Origin: Porogramme epimiltina
Taxonomy: Eukaryota > Basidiomycota > Agaricomycetes > Polyporales > Polyporaceae
Length of the DNA: 64,000 bases
NCBI GenBank assembly: GCA_900155495.1
Contig: FTLJ01000160.1
Coordinates: 124,001 to 188,000, forward strand
Reading direction: 5' to 3'
The notes beneath the pieces are model-generated. The model saw only the letters and a program-made list of their open reading frames with translations, had not been told where the DNA came from and did no database searches. Positions 1 through 11,797 of the stretch are shown one piece after another; position 1 is the stretch's first letter, and each line of letters begins with the position of its first letter. A program made the translations under genes and the position numbers.

Positions 1-1
1 A

Positions 2-100
2 GAAGATCTTCGAGTACATGGTGAAATAGAAAAGTGGAAAATGGAAAAGGCTCGAAGAAAAGAGGCGGAAGAGGCGCGCGAAAGAAGACAAGAAAGCTAA
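2..100 (+). CDS. possible 3' end of an unidentified gene cut by the window edge
   Basis: An open frame enters at the left edge and stops with TAA at 98-100, giving 32 codons. It is very rich in Lys, Glu and Arg, as in a charged helix or coiled-coil tail (for example KARRKEAEEARERRQES just before the stop). No domain can be recognised. A second frame from 34 to 288 is also open but equally anonymous. Either could be chance; the charged composition is the only argument. Confidence 0.25.
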   Translation, partial: EDLRVHGEIEKWKMEKARRKEAEEARERRQES

Positions 101-1404
101 CGAGATGGGAGGGTACTAACGCTGGGTGGTCATACTTATACCGCAACGTCAGTCTGTATGCTGCGAGCCGTCTCCAGGCCCCGAATGGCGTGCCCAAGGT
201 AAACGTCCGCATCATGAACATAGACCGGCGCGCAACGATAGCACCCGCTGAGTACGCGAAGCCGCCGGAGGGCGCGGATCGCAGTTAGCCCATGACATGA
301 CGGCCGCTTCTTCCACGAAGCCGAGCCACAGCCGATACGCACAAGGCCTCATGAGTGATGGAGCTCGTGTGTTCAGCAGAGTAGAACACGGCCGTATTAG
401 GCATTCCACTACTCTCATCCTATGATGCGAAGCTGAGGACCAGCGCATCACTAACCGGCGGCTGCGTCGGGCGGTGATGCGCCATGCCTCCTTCATTGCA
501 TCCGTGATAGCATACACTGCACAGCCCCTCGTCCATCCGACTCGGGTACATGGTATCGAGGACGGGTGCGTCTGGGAGCCGTCGAGGCACTGTAAAGCGA
601 ACTCCGAACGACAGCGCTGGGAACAATGTCCCGAGTCGGGGCCCCGCAAGCCCACTGCTCCAGTCCAGGACTAGAATTTGAATAACTGAGTGATGCCACT
701 GGTACCACGCAGCCATCAAATTCATAGCCTGGGAGAGATGCCCACGCATCCGAACATGAGCTCACCTCTGTGCAACGTCGCAGCCTCTACTGACCATGAG
801 AATGTGCCTGGAGAAAGGGGTGACACTCCTTCAGTATGGAATGGGCGCCGTGGCAGGAAAAGGGATCACTTGGGACCCTAGGTTCCAGACCGTGTGCGAA
901 GCTGCGAGGATGATGGCGTTATGTTGCAATGGGTTGTAATCGTAGCGAAGATTTGAGGAGAGCCCAGGGGGGAGGTCTCCGGGGTTGAATAAGCCCCGGT
1001 CATCTTCAATATTTTTGTATCTGTGCAACAAAGTAGAAGATGCCAAAATGCTCTAGGGACCAGATACCAGCCATAAATCGTTATGGTGGTGTCGCTGTTC
1101 AAGCGTTGGTAAGCGCCCGTCTCGCCGCACGAGAAGCAGCAAAATCATTACATAATATATACGGCCGTGTATCTCCGGCGGTCTCCAGCGCAACCATTTC
1201 AAAAAATTCGTGTTGCCGAGCTCGACGTTGAATCGTCGTTGATAAGTAGGACTTACTTAGGAAACCATAGGAGCACGATCTGATCATCTATTGCTATGCG
1301 GTGAACATATAGCATCCGCTTTGGGGAGGCGAATAACATCATCGAGGGTATAAGTACACAAATTTGTTCTCCATTTCATTCATTCTTTTCACCGAGAAAG
1401 CCGC
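101..1404. other. intergenic, no gene seen
   Basis: About 1.3 kb downstream of the first reductase gene. Only short overlapping frames on both strands without recognisable domains or convincing splice-linked exons. Confidence 0.5.
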
Positions 1405-2866
1405 CTAATCTCCCTTGGGACGAAGAGAAGGCGCAAGTGGCCAACGGTCGAAGTGACCCGCATAGCGATGGAAGGTCCCATACTCCGACCCATCACCCTA
1501 TATGGTAGCGTTAACGTTGCAGTCAGGAACAACATTCGAAATCCCGGTGAACATGCGCGACGTACGAAAAGGGTGTACATCATTCCTTTATCAAACGGCG
1601 ACGACGCCTCTATCTTCTTGATATGTTCGTCGGTGAGGGAGACGTCGAGAGCAGCGATGTTGGCGTGGAGATGTTCCACCTTACGCCCACCAATGATAGG
1701 GAAGACGTGGGGTGTCTTCTGCATCACGTACGCGATCGCGACTATACAAGTATGGTGTGTTTGCGCGGACATCATGTGAATGGAGGGAAGGGACCACTCA
1801 CCCGCCTGTATATTCGGAGCGCCAACCTCCGTAGCTACCTCTTCGAGTACGTTCGTGACGGCGCGCTCGCGCTCCGTGCGTTCCCAGCTAGGACCGAGGA
1901 GCGCGCGCCCTGGATCAAGATAAGCTTCCTCTGTAGGAGCTGAGATCACACGCCGAGGCAGGCGTACCTTTCTCGCCCGTCTCGCGTCGCTTCTGTTCCT
2001 CCGCATCTGAACGAATCTTACCGCCCGCGAGCACATTCCAAGGGGCAAGCGCCATTCCCTCGGCGCGGGTCATGGGGATGATATCTCGCTCGAAATCCCG
2101 CTCGAGGACGGACCACGCGCCCTGGTAGATCACGAACGGCGTCTTGCCGTGATCCCGAGCGTAGCGATTTGCGCTCGACACGATCCAGGCTGGTGTATCC
2201 GAGATGCCAAGGTAGAGGACCTTGCCGCTCATGACGAGCTGGTGGAGGCCATTCATGACCTCCTCGATGGGGGTCACATAGTCCCACTGCATGTGCGAGT
2301 CAGACAGAACGCAACGGAGTAAATCTGCATCGAGCTTACCCAGTGCACGTAGAGGATGTCGATGTACGACGTGCGGAGCTTCTTGAGACACTCGTCGACG
2401 GTAAGACGCATGGACTTGAAACTATTTCCAGCCCATGCGGTGTGTTGTTTGATGTCCGTCCGGCCGCGCTTCGGGTTCGTCGAGTACTATAGAGAACTAG
2501 TTGTCACTACTCTTCGTTGGAGGGGAAGAAGAGATCTCGGACGCAATTCACCTTGGTAGCAATGACCATCTGGTCGCGGATGCCCCGCTGCTCCATCCAT
2601 TCGCCGATGAATAACTCAGACGTCTCATCTTGGTAGTTACAGGCCGTGTCGATGAAGTTGCCGCCTGCCTCGTAGAAGGCATCGAGCAGCTTGAAGCTCG
2701 CGTCCTTGTCCATAGTGCCCATTCCAAAGTTGTGCCACTTGTCGCCGATGCTCATGGCACCGAGGCAAAGGGGCGAGACATGGAGTCCAGAGCTGGGAGC
2801 AAGGGGGCGATGACGGCCGAGCTTGGTGGCGGGGTGAGGCGGTAGGTCCCAAGGATTTTCAGCCAT
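1405..2866 (-). CDS. AAD-type aldo/keto reductase, copy 1
   Basis: NADPH-dependent reductase of the fungal aryl-alcohol dehydrogenase group of aldo/keto reductases, expected to reduce aromatic or other aldehydes to alcohols in the cytosol. Six exons read as 2866-2552, 2486-2340, 2286-1968, 1909-1802, 1741-1566 and 1497-1405, all with GT-AG introns, giving 385 residues, a normal family length. The presumed catalytic tetrad is present: Asp in [12 protein letters not shown], Tyr in NYQ, Lys in VIATK at the end of exon 1, and His in LYVHWW across the exon 2/3 joint. The cofactor-side motif [11 protein letters not shown] lies near the C-terminus and the protein ends after [14 protein letters not shown]. 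Reading frame is intact throughout. It is the left-most of four similar minus-strand copies. The substrate cannot be told from sequence. Confidence 0.9.
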
Positions 2867-2950
2867 GACGAGTGCAGTTGTGTGCAGGAAGGTCTCCTAA
2901 AAAGCGCGGGTGAAATGAGAGAGGAATGAGACACCACGATAAGACTCCAC

Positions 2951-2964
2951 TCACCTCTTATATG
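2951..2964 (-). promoter_or_regulatory. TATA-type core promoter of reductase copy 1
   Basis: On the minus strand this reads CATATAAGAGGTGA, about 85-98 bases upstream of the ATG. Almost the same string precedes copies 3 and 4, so it is probably the real core promoter with a shared downstream extension. Confidence 0.55.
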
Positions 2965-3909
2965 CCCCCAACATGTCATTACGCGACGCGGTTTGGTCTT
3001 CGGACTGCGGTCTTGGGAACTTGGAACACGTGAAGAACTTGTGACAATCGATGTGATAGCTTTGGAGCGCAATTATATACGATCTCGAATTAGGAAGGGT
3101 GCACTTCTGGAAAGAAGTGTGAGTAAACGAGGCTTGTGAAGGACGGCGTCTAAAACTCACGCTCGTATTCCGAAACCATGTCCACCCAAACCACGGCTCT
3201 TGAAGACCGGCTGTACAGAAGCTCACATCGGACTCGGTCGATAGTGCCAGGGCCTATCATGGGTCACTGGCACAGCAGAGCTCGACACCCAAGGTCTCGC
3301 GATCTATGCCCGCGCCGACCCGTGCTTCATCCGAGGGCATCTAGGACGGAAGCTAGGACTACTATGCTATGACTAATCCATGGAATGCAGCCGAAATCCG
3401 CTCCCACCGCAACAATGTGGTTTGAGAAACCAGGTGGACTGGACCCGTCGGATCGTCACAGAGAAACCACAGTCGTGGGGACGGCGAAGGAACGGTGTCG
3501 GCGAGAGAAAGGAAGGCTCTAAGAAAGGGCAGACCCCATTGAGTGCGCAACAATTTGATACACACAAGCTCCTACGTACCGCCATCCTGTTTCTCGAACC
3601 CCGAGGAAGAGATCAATTTGCGTTAGGGACAACTTCACGGCAGTGGAGAATTGGTGTCGTCACTGGCGCTAGTCTAGATCTGAGTTTAGGGCAGGTCAGA
3701 AACACGGCCCGCCAGGTACGCGCCGATTATGGCATCCCTCGGGATAACACAGAAGCCTGAGCGACTCCCAATCGCGAGTCGAGGTTGTATCGAGGGACTG
3801 TGGCGCGACCTGCCGCCTCTCACTGAACCCACTCATCGCCGTCAATCCGACGCCTCTCTCTCATCGCAACTCCTCTCCCACCAGCGTGGCCAAGGACGTG
3901 GTTCTCAAC
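2965..3909. other. divergent intergenic region between reductase copy 1 and the kinase-like gene
   Basis: The two flanking genes are transcribed away from each other, so this 0.9 kb must hold both promoters. No further gene is supported. An open frame from about 3748 runs into the kinase exon but has no ATG before 3910. Confidence 0.45.
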
Positions 3910-5016
3910 ATGCATCCACTCGGTCAACAGCCGACGCATCTCGAACGGCTCAAGCTATTCGTGCTCTCTGCCGTTTACACAGTCGTTGGCATGTCAGCCG
4001 ACGCCCTGCATGCTCTCCTCGTCGCCTTGTACATTATATCATCCACACGTCCCGCATCCGACTATAAGGTGCGCGCTCATGACTTTCTATAGAAGCTCCA
4101 GAGTTAACGCGAATCCTAGCCTTCGGATATAGATGAACTCTCAGATGTCGAGGTGTGGGAGCGTATCCTTGACAAAGATCTATGGAGTTTGAATGCGGAG
4201 CGCAATCAAGAACTTGCTAAACTAGGAATGCTTCAAACCTCCCCCGGAACAGTTGCCAAGTTCGAACTCGACTATTACAATGGTCCTCCATCTGAAAGCC
4301 TCGCACTCGACCTCGTCTTCCATCACACCACCATCCCTGTCCCACGGGTACGCCGCGTTCTCAACGTGGTGGACAAGAATCCCGCATTCTTCGACATTCC
4401 CATAATCATGGACTATATCCCAGGCCGCCGACTCTTGCAAGTCTGGCCAACCCTGTCGCTTTTCGCGAAGCTGCGCGTGGCCTTCATTCTCCGTGGATAC
4501 GTGCGCCAGTTGCGCGCCATTCGCCATCCCGGGTCTCGTATCCCTGGGCCCGTCAGCCCAGATGACGAGGGACGCCATGTTAGATGCCAGATGATGTGCG
4601 GAGACCTTGGCCGCTGGCCCGGGCCGTTTCAATCGTACGCTGAGCTTACAGCGTGGTTGACCAAGAAGTATATGTATGGCATAGAGCGCATTGCTGCGCG
4701 AACCCATGTGGAGCTGCCCTATGAGCCATTTGACAACTCAGAGCCCATGGTCCTTACCCACTGTGACATCAACATGCGCAACGTCATGGTTGGGCACGAC
4801 GGCCGGATATACCTGATTGACTATGGGATGTCAGGCTTCTACCCTCCGTGGTTCGAGTACGTCAACTGGAAGTACTGGCTGTCCCAGGAGTTTGGTGGCG
4901 ATGAAGCGGAACTAGATCGCAATGACTATTGGTGGAATTTGTTGATTCCCTTCATTTCTCTGGGGCCATACCCTCAGCAGGAAAGGTGGTTTTGGCGTGC
5001 TGTGCCTGGGATATAA
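3910..5016 (+). CDS. APH-fold (aminoglycoside phosphotransferase/choline kinase-like) protein
   Basis: Small-molecule kinase-like protein of the APH superfamily, which is greatly expanded in basidiomycetes; the substrate is unknown and antibiotic resistance should not be assumed. Two exons, 3910-4068 and 4120-5016, joined in phase by a 51-nt GT-AG intron, give 351 residues. The Brenner-type catalytic loop is visible as LTHCDINMRNVMV (H-x-D then N), followed by the metal-site segment LIDYGMSGFYP, where DYG replaces the common DFG/DWE. Hydrophobic residues near the N-terminus (LFVLSAVYTVVGM) may be a membrane-associated helix. The first ATG in frame is 3910; the frame is open upstream to 3748 without ATG. 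It lies between reductase copies 1 and 2, tail to tail with copy 2. A further upstream exon cannot be excluded. Confidence 0.8.
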
Positions 5017-5281
5017 CTACTACTAGTGTTCCAATTTTAGCCAGACACTGCTAATAACATCGGGTGCTAGAAGGCTGCCATTTTTCATGGTATTTGTGGA
5101 TGCATGCTACCTCCTGCGCAGTAGCGCCGGAGTCGGTAATCAAGACTCACGGATCCGCCTGGAGAGCGGTTTTTTGCAACTATGGAGAACGTAATTGCAA
5201 AGGGTATGCCAGAATAGGCGTACAGCGGATACATAATTCCGCAATCCATTAAGGACAGCTCAATACACGGTGATAGCTCCA

Positions 5282-6733
5282 CTAATTTGTCGACGGACGG
5301 AGAGAAGGTGCATCGGGCCACCTGTCGAAATGGCCCGCGCCGCGATAGAACGTGCCGTAGCTCAAGCCGTCACCCTACGACGGTCGCTGTAAGCTTGGAA
5401 AGAGAGATAGGGAAATTTGGGCACGTACGAAAATATTGTACATCATACCCTTGTCGAACGGTGCCGCAGCCTCGATCTTCTTGATATCCGCATCCGAGAG
5501 CGCGACGTCGAGAGCCGCGATGTTCGCATGCAGGTGCTCGATCTTGCGCCCGCCAAGAATAGGGAAGACGTACGGGGTCTTTTGCATGAGGTACGCGATA
5601 GCCACTAGCGTCGCAGGAGGGTCCAGTCAGCCCTGTGCATGCGGTCACAGAAGCACGAAAAAGGGGGTGCTCACCTGCCTGGATGTTCGGCGCGCCGACC
5701 GAAGCCGCCACCTCCTCGAGCACCTTCGCCACCGCCCGCTGGTGCTCGTTGCGCTCCCAGTTGGGCCCCAGAAGCTTGCGGCCTGTCCCGTGGCCCCCGT
5801 CAGCGTCGCACATGCCGCTCTCTATGCGATTTCCACGCACCGTGCTCCCCCGTCTCCCTGCGCTTCTGCTCCTCCGCGTCAGAGCGGATCTTGCCCTCCG
5901 CGAGCACGTTCCATGGCGCGAGCGCCATGCCCTCCGCCCGCGCCATCGGGATGATGTCGCGCTCGAAGTCGCGCTCGAGGACGGACCACGCGCCCTGGTA
6001 CACGACGAAGGGCGTCTTGCCCATGCAGCGCGCGTAGCGGTTCGCGCTCGAGACGATCCAGGCGGGCGTGTCCGAGATGCCGAGGTAGAGGACCTTGCCG
6101 GCCATGACCAGCGCGTGGAGGCTGTTCATGACCTCTTCGATGGGCGTGACGTAGTCCCACTGCAGCCGAATACGGGGTCAACCGGAGGCCGTGGAGGGGG
6201 TGTGAAGGATGAACGGGTCGAGACTCACCCAGTGGACGTAAAGGATGTCAATGTACGTCGTGCGAAGCTTCTTGAGGGACTCTTCGACGGAGATGTGCAA
6301 AGACTTGGTGCTGTTTCCCGTGTACGCATCCTGCTGCTTGATATCTGCGCGCCCGCCCTTCGAGTCGCTCGTATACTGCGTCCCTCGCGTCAGGTCGGCG
6401 TGTCAGGTAGATGGGCGGGTTAGGGCGCACCTTCGTCGCGATGACCATCTGGTTCCTAATCCCGCGCGCCTCCATCCACTCGCCAATGAACATCTCCGAC
6501 GTCTCGTTCTGGTAGTTGTTCGCGGTATCGATGAAGTTTCCCCCCGCGGCGTAGAACGCGTCGAGCAGCGCGAAACTCGACTCCTTGCTCATCGCGCCCA
6601 TTCCCGCACCCCACTGGTCGCCGATGCTCATTCCTCCGAGGCAGAGTGGCGACACGTGCAGCCCGGCGTTGGGTGCGAGCGCACGGTGGCGGCCAAGCTT
6701 GGTTGCTGGTTGAGGTGGTGGAGCCCAGGACAT
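5282..6733 (-). CDS. AAD-type aldo/keto reductase, copy 2
   Basis: Second member of the reductase cluster, with the same six-exon plan as copy 1. Exon 1 begins [17 protein letters not shown] and carries [12 protein letters not shown] with the presumed catalytic Asp and Tyr, ending in VIATK with the Lys. The middle exon has [13 protein letters not shown] and the last exon ends [17 protein letters not shown] with the stop at 5282-5284. It differs from the other three in [13 protein letters not shown] where they have RDHGKTPF, and in a longer intron 2. It lacks the clear TATAAG core promoter found before copies 1, 3 and 4; only a weak ACAAAAG string lies upstream, so expression may differ. Frame intact. 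Substrate unknown. Confidence 0.88.
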
Positions 6734-7944
6734 ATCGGGTGAAAGTTGGCTGGTGAGGAGTTCTGAAGGTGGGGGTAGTGAGCCAAGTGATGACTTTCGA
6801 GCGAAGAAGAGGACCCACTTTTGTACTTTGGGCGGATATGACGTCGAGGATCGAGCAACCCCAGCCTGTCTTTCAGAGGAGGGTATCCAATCTCCGGTCG
6901 GACACCGACCCGGGAAACTACAGCGATGTCATGGAGCGATCGGAAGTTCGTGTAAAGGTTCCCTCTATCTTCATGAAACGCTGGAAGAGATGTTCACCCC
7001 GTCGATGACGACCCCCCGCGGCAGCATCGCCCGCTTTCAACTTCCCATATGCTGTTACATGCCGTCTCACCCGCAGTGGGTAACACGATTGAGTAGTCTG
7101 AACGTCTACTCCACACGAAGTTGCAGCTGTGTATGATCCCGTTCTGCCGTATGACGAACGATCGATAGACTCGCTGTAGGGTGATGTGAGTGCAGTGTAA
7201 CACCATAAGACCGCAAATGTACCCCTACTAGTACCGTTACGCTGTGCAGGAGCTCTGCGGGGCGCTATAACGCGGGCACCATGGCCCGTCTTCAGTTACG
7301 GCATCACGCCGAGCGCGGTTTCAGAAGGACGTTGAGAGAACGAGGCCGATACTCGTGGAGAGAAGAGAACCGGCGAGGAGGCGGTGTGGGCGAGCCTTGA
7401 AGCTTGAAGCTTTGGGCCCCACACGACGTCCGAGGGTTCGTAAGAAACTTTTGAGGACAGCATCCGGCGATGATATAGCCGAATAGTGCTGCCTCTTGAA
7501 TAAAGCGGGGCCCTTGTGCACACCCTACCTAGCCTCTCCCTTGAGAGGCAATGTCTTACTTCGCAGGCAGGCGTAGGCACGGGTTGCAAGTGGTGACACG
7601 GAGGAGTGAATAGTGAACGTCGAGGATAACGATGTAAGCGCCGGACAAGAGGTTTCAATACCACATCGGGTAAGTACCGGTCCTCCAATAGCCGGTCGGG
7701 AGTTTAGGGCAGGTTCGGAGAACACGCACAGCATCGAGGGCCGCGCACACTGCGTTTACCCACACAAGGCAAACTGCGGAGGACGTAATGGTCACCTCGG
7801 GCCCACAAGTAACGCAAGTCTAAGTAACTCAAGTCTAAGCTGTTGAGTTATATCCAAGTTGGAGTACAAAGTAATCGTGTAACGAGTTATATCAACCCCA
7901 GACCCAATGTCAACCCACTTTCACTTCAACCGAGTCTCCCGGGG
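6734..7944. other. intergenic, promoter side of reductase copy 2
   Basis: 1.2 kb between the start of copy 2 and the stop of copy 3. Short unsupported frames only; no domain recognised. Confidence 0.45.
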
Positions 7945-9400
7945 CTACTGAGTGTTCTTGGGACGGAGAGCAGGGGCGAGCGGCCACCTGTCGAAGTGGC
8001 CCGCGTAGCGGTGGAACATGCCATAGTCGGAGCCATCGCCCTATAGAATCCTGTCAGTGACCCAGCAAGGTGTGGCCGAGGAGACTGGAAAACATACAAA
8101 GACGTTGTACATCATGCCCTTATCGAAGGGCGACGCCGCCTCGATCTTCGCAATGTGCTCATCCGAGAGCGCGATGCTGAGAGCGGCGATGTTGGCGTGC
8201 AGGTGCTCGACCTTGCGCCCGCCGACGATGGGAAACACGTTAGGCGTCTTCTGCATCACGTATGCAATGGCGACTAGGGGGGTGGGCACGCTTCAGCTAC
8301 AAGTGTGCGAGGAGCGAAGAAGAAGACGGCTCACCAGCCTGGATGTTCGGCGCCCCAACCTCAGCCGCGACGTCTTCGAGCACCTTCGCTATCGCCCGCT
8401 CCTTCTCGGAACGCTCCCAGTTGGGGTTGATGCTAACGCGACCTGAGAGCCAAGAGCGCCAGCGTTAGCACTTCAGGCGTTGCAGGTACAGCGAAATGCA
8501 CGAACCATTCTCGCCCGTCTCGCGGCGCTTCTGCTCCTCCGCGTCAGAGCGAATCTTGCCGCCCGCGAGCACGTTCCACGGCGCGAGCGCCATGCCCTCC
8601 GCGCGCGCCATCGGAATGATATCGCGTTCGAAGTCGCGCTCGAGAACAGACCACGCGCCCTGGTAGATCACGAACGGCGTCTTTCCGTGGTCGCGAGCGT
8701 AGCGGTTCGCGCTCGACACAATCCAGGCCGGGGTGTCGGAGATGCCGAGGTAGAGGACCTTGCCGCTCATGACGAGCTGGTGGAGGCCGTTCATGACCTC
8801 TTCGATGGGGGTCACGTAGTCCCACTGTATGCGCGAGTCAGACAGAGCGCAGCGCTGTAGGTCGACATCTGGCTTACCCAGTGCACGTAGAGGATGTCGA
8901 TGTACGAGGTGCGGAGCTTCTGCAGAGACTCCTCGACGGTGACGCGCATAGACTTCACACTGTTCCCGGCCCAGGAAGTGTGCTGCTTGATGTCCGTGCG
9001 TCCACGCTTGGCGTTCGTTGAGTACTACCAAAAACATTTGTGGTCAGCCCATGTTCCGCTTTAGCACGAAGCTAGCGAGCCCTGGCACCTTAGTCGCGAC
9101 GACCATCTGCTCACGAACACCACGCGCCTCCATCCACTCGCCGATGAACATCTCGGACGTCTCGTCCTGGTAGTTCGACGCGGTGTCGATGAAGTTCCCG
9201 CCGGCCTCGTAGAACGCGTCCAGGAGCTCAAAGCTCGACGCCTTGTCCATCGCGCCGAAGCCCGCGGCCTGCCACTTGTCGCCGATGCTCATCGCGCCGA
9301 GGCACAGCGGGGAGACGTGCAGCCCCGCGCTTGGAGCGAGTGGGCGGTGGCGGCCGAGGTTGGTCGCGGGGAGAGGAGGCATGTCCCAGAGGTTAGACAT
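7945..9400 (-). CDS. AAD-type aldo/keto reductase, copy 3
   Basis: Third reductase copy, frame intact. The ATG chosen at 9400 gives [19 protein letters not shown], matching the N-termini of the other copies; an upstream in-frame ATG at 9481 would add 27 residues and falls within the putative core promoter. Exon 1 holds [12 protein letters not shown] and ends VVATK; LYVHW closes exon 2; [12 protein letters not shown] opens exon 3; a later exon has [14 protein letters not shown]. The final exon reads [18 protein letters not shown] before the stop at 7945-7947. Closest by eye to copies 1 and 4. Probable cytosolic NADPH-dependent aldehyde reductase. Confidence 0.9.
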
Positions 9401-9480
9401 TGTAGGGTGTGATTCAGTGGGTTGGTGAGGCTGGACGAATGTTGTGAGGAGGTGAGTTGTGAGTTTTGGTCGATGGCACA

Positions 9481-9496
9481 CTCACCCCTTATATAC
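9481..9496 (-). promoter_or_regulatory. TATA-type core promoter of reductase copy 3
   Basis: Minus-strand reading GTATATAAGGGGTGAG, about 80-95 bases upstream of the chosen ATG, matching the elements at copies 1 and 4 in both the TATAAG core and the following GGTGAG-like stretch. Confidence 0.55.
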
Positions 9497-10242
9497 TCTA
9501 GCCCGCAGGCTCTCTTCTGCTAGGGTGGCCTGAGTGAACGACATGGCCTGTACGCAGGTCCATGAGTTGAATACAGCTGTCGACTAGGACAGAATGTAGA
9601 CAAGTGCTTTATTGACCGGTCGGAGGAGGAGATGTGGCTGAGCACACGATCGGGAGATCGGCAAGCGTGCGCGGCTGGGCGATTTGTCAGCGGCAAATGA
9701 GCTCCGGCCGATGGCATCGGCCCTGTCAGCAATTCGGATGAGTCACCACACTGAATGCCTTGCAACTCGCGATCGGCGACCCACAGGCTTCAAAAACTCT
9801 TATAGAGTGAGCCATGTTGGTTACCGATCGGCTTCACCATTGACCTCATGTGCGAAACATACGGAGCTATGCCCCGTGTTGGCACAGGAATAACGCCCTT
9901 ATTACGTACCATCAAGAGGCTGAACGACGTCACTGCTGTGTTATTGCACTTTGTGGCGTCAAATACGAAACGACCTCGTGCAGCTAAGGCCGCCCAGACT
10001 CCATATTCTGGCTCGACTGCAACAGGACTTCTGCTCTCGAAAGCTCATTTCGTTGGATGCTTTCACACAAGATCAGGGGGTGACCCAGCACAAAACACTA
10101 CGCGTGCATTATGGCCGCGTTGACGAATACAATGGGTATAAAGGTCAACTTTACGTCGATCCTAACAGAGACCTCAACAACCACACCGCCAACCCCCCAC
10201 CCCGTTGCATTTTCCAACCCACTCGACGCTCCAGCCCCTCTC
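9497..10242. other. intergenic between reductase copy 3 and SurE copy 1
   Basis: 0.75 kb with no recognisable gene. It contains the upstream region of reductase copy 3 and the 3' flank of the SurE-like gene. Confidence 0.45.
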
Positions 10243-11711
10243 TTAGTCCACACACGTGAGCGGAAGGGTCTGGAGGCGCTCGAACACCTGCGCCTGGACC
10301 GTCGCGTTCACGTCCAGCTTCGACGACGCGTTGAGCACCGACACGGTGACGTAGCACCCCTTGCCCAGCACGCTGTTCTCCGACGGGAGGTGGTCCGACC
10401 CGCACGTCTCCGTGTCCGTCGAGAACGGGTTCCACACGAGCCGCGTGAGCACGAACTTGTACGCGTCCGAGCTCGCGCAGCTGTCCGTCTTCGCGTAGTT
10501 CACGTTCGCGATCGTCCCCGCGGGCAGGATCGCGCCGGGGTCCGCGGTGAGCGCGGCGACGAGCGTCGCGGTCAGGTTCGCGTAGATGTGCGCGGTGAGC
10601 GTCGACGCGGACGTCGGGTCCGACTCGAGCGTCGTGTACGACACCTGGGACCCGCTCGAGCCCGAGATGGCCACGCCGGGCACGCCCGTGCGGGCAGCCT
10701 CGCACGCGGCGCCACTGTTCCAGAAGGGCGGAGTTAGCGGGACTGTGGAGCATGTGAAAGGAGGAAACGTACACCGTGCCGGAGAACAGGATGCCCAGAC
10801 CAGCGTTGGCTAAACACAGTCGTCAGCGCCGAGTATAGAAGCAGGCCTCGGAAAGCACTCACAGCCGACGTTCGGGCCGCTGACGACCAAGTCGGGCTGG
10901 GCACCGTTGAAGAACTTGGGCGCAAGAGTCTGGATACCATATCGGGTGGCATCAACACTACCAAGGAAATGATGAGAGAGGTGCTCAAAGCGAGCGTAAA
11001 TACCACATACGGGTATCCGTTGACGTAGTTCAAGCGAGCTAGAAACCAAAAGCTGTCAGTACTCGTTTAAACTATACGCGGACACAACAAGATGTGCCCA
11101 ACACACGCCGCCTCTATCCGCCTGACTGAGGAACAGGATCCGTTACGGCACCGTAGCGTAGTTCGATAGAGCGGGACAGGGGGGAATGTAGGACAATGAT
11201 CCCTCGACGGGATCGGCTCCACGATTCCGTGCGTCGCGCGCTTGCACATCTGCCGCGTCGGTTGTACCATTACTCGCTGTGCGGCGCTCGCATAGGACGA
11301 CGGCGTGGAGTCTCGTTGCGGCGAGGTACGGGACGAACGTGCGCAGGTGCATGAGGTAGAGAAATCAAGCACTCACGATCAGACGCATTAAATCCGTAAG
11401 CGGGGGAGCCAGTGGGGCAAGTGTCGAACTCGCAAGGCTGCGTCAGGTTGGTCGGCGTCTGCGTGGACGAGCCCTTGCCCGACTGGTTCAACGCAGGCGC
11501 GGAGAGCACCACCTATGTATATGCGCGTCTTAGCACGCTGAAGACGCCGCCGGATGATCGGGAGGTCACTCACGTTGTGTCCCGCGGCGATGAGGCCGGT
11601 AACGGACTGGCGGATCTGCGCGGTGGCCCAGCCGTCGTCGTCGGACACGACGATGTTCTTCGCTGCCGCGTTGGCGGACAGGAACAGGAGGGGGAGCGCG
11701 ATGGAACGCAT
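10243..11711 (-). CDS. secreted SurE-like phosphatase, copy 1
   Basis: SurE-family metal-dependent nucleotidase/acid phosphatase fold, in the secreted fungal form. The start at 11711 gives a signal peptide (MRSIALPLLFLSANAAA) directly followed by the SurE motif. Exon 1 ends after AAGHN at 11574; exon 2 (11512-11377) encodes VVLSAPALNQSGKGSS and the Cys-containing PCEFDTCPTGSP; then a longer intron of about 340 nt, the mini-exon LNYVNGYP (11038-11011), an exon ending SGPNVG (probable Asn metal ligand), the mini-exon GLGILFSGT and the last exon from GAACEAA to LTLPLTCVD-like end at 10243. Odd point: the metal-site motif reads SDDDGW here, where copy 3 has SNDDGW and copy 2 TNDDGW. The two following Asp ligands are kept. 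Length is about 300 residues. It follows DUF6533 gene 1 on the same strand. Confidence 0.88.
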
Positions 11712-11789
11712 GATGGCGGCGAAGAGGGCGGTCAGGGCGCGAGAGGAGGCGGGTTGGACGCGACGGCGTGAATCGTGTGCACAGGGAGG

Positions 11790-11797
11790 TATTTGTA
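11790..11797 (-). promoter_or_regulatory. TATA-like box of SurE copy 1
   Basis: TACAAATA on the minus strand, roughly 80 bases before the ATG. The equivalent place in SurE copy 3 carries TATAAATA followed by the same ACCT, suggesting homologous core promoters. Confidence 0.45.

Noticed and set aside
3910..5016. Antibiotic-resistance phosphotransferase
   Set aside because: Only the APH fold motifs are visible; fungal members mostly have unknown substrates, so a resistance role is not supported.
5635..6423. 262-codon plus-strand frame
   Set aside because: Antisense to reductase copy 2, whose exons and splice sites are well supported.
10111..10774. Two open frames of about 208 codons on both strands
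   Set aside because: Shadow frames of the last exon of SurE copy 1; Arg-rich with no family match.
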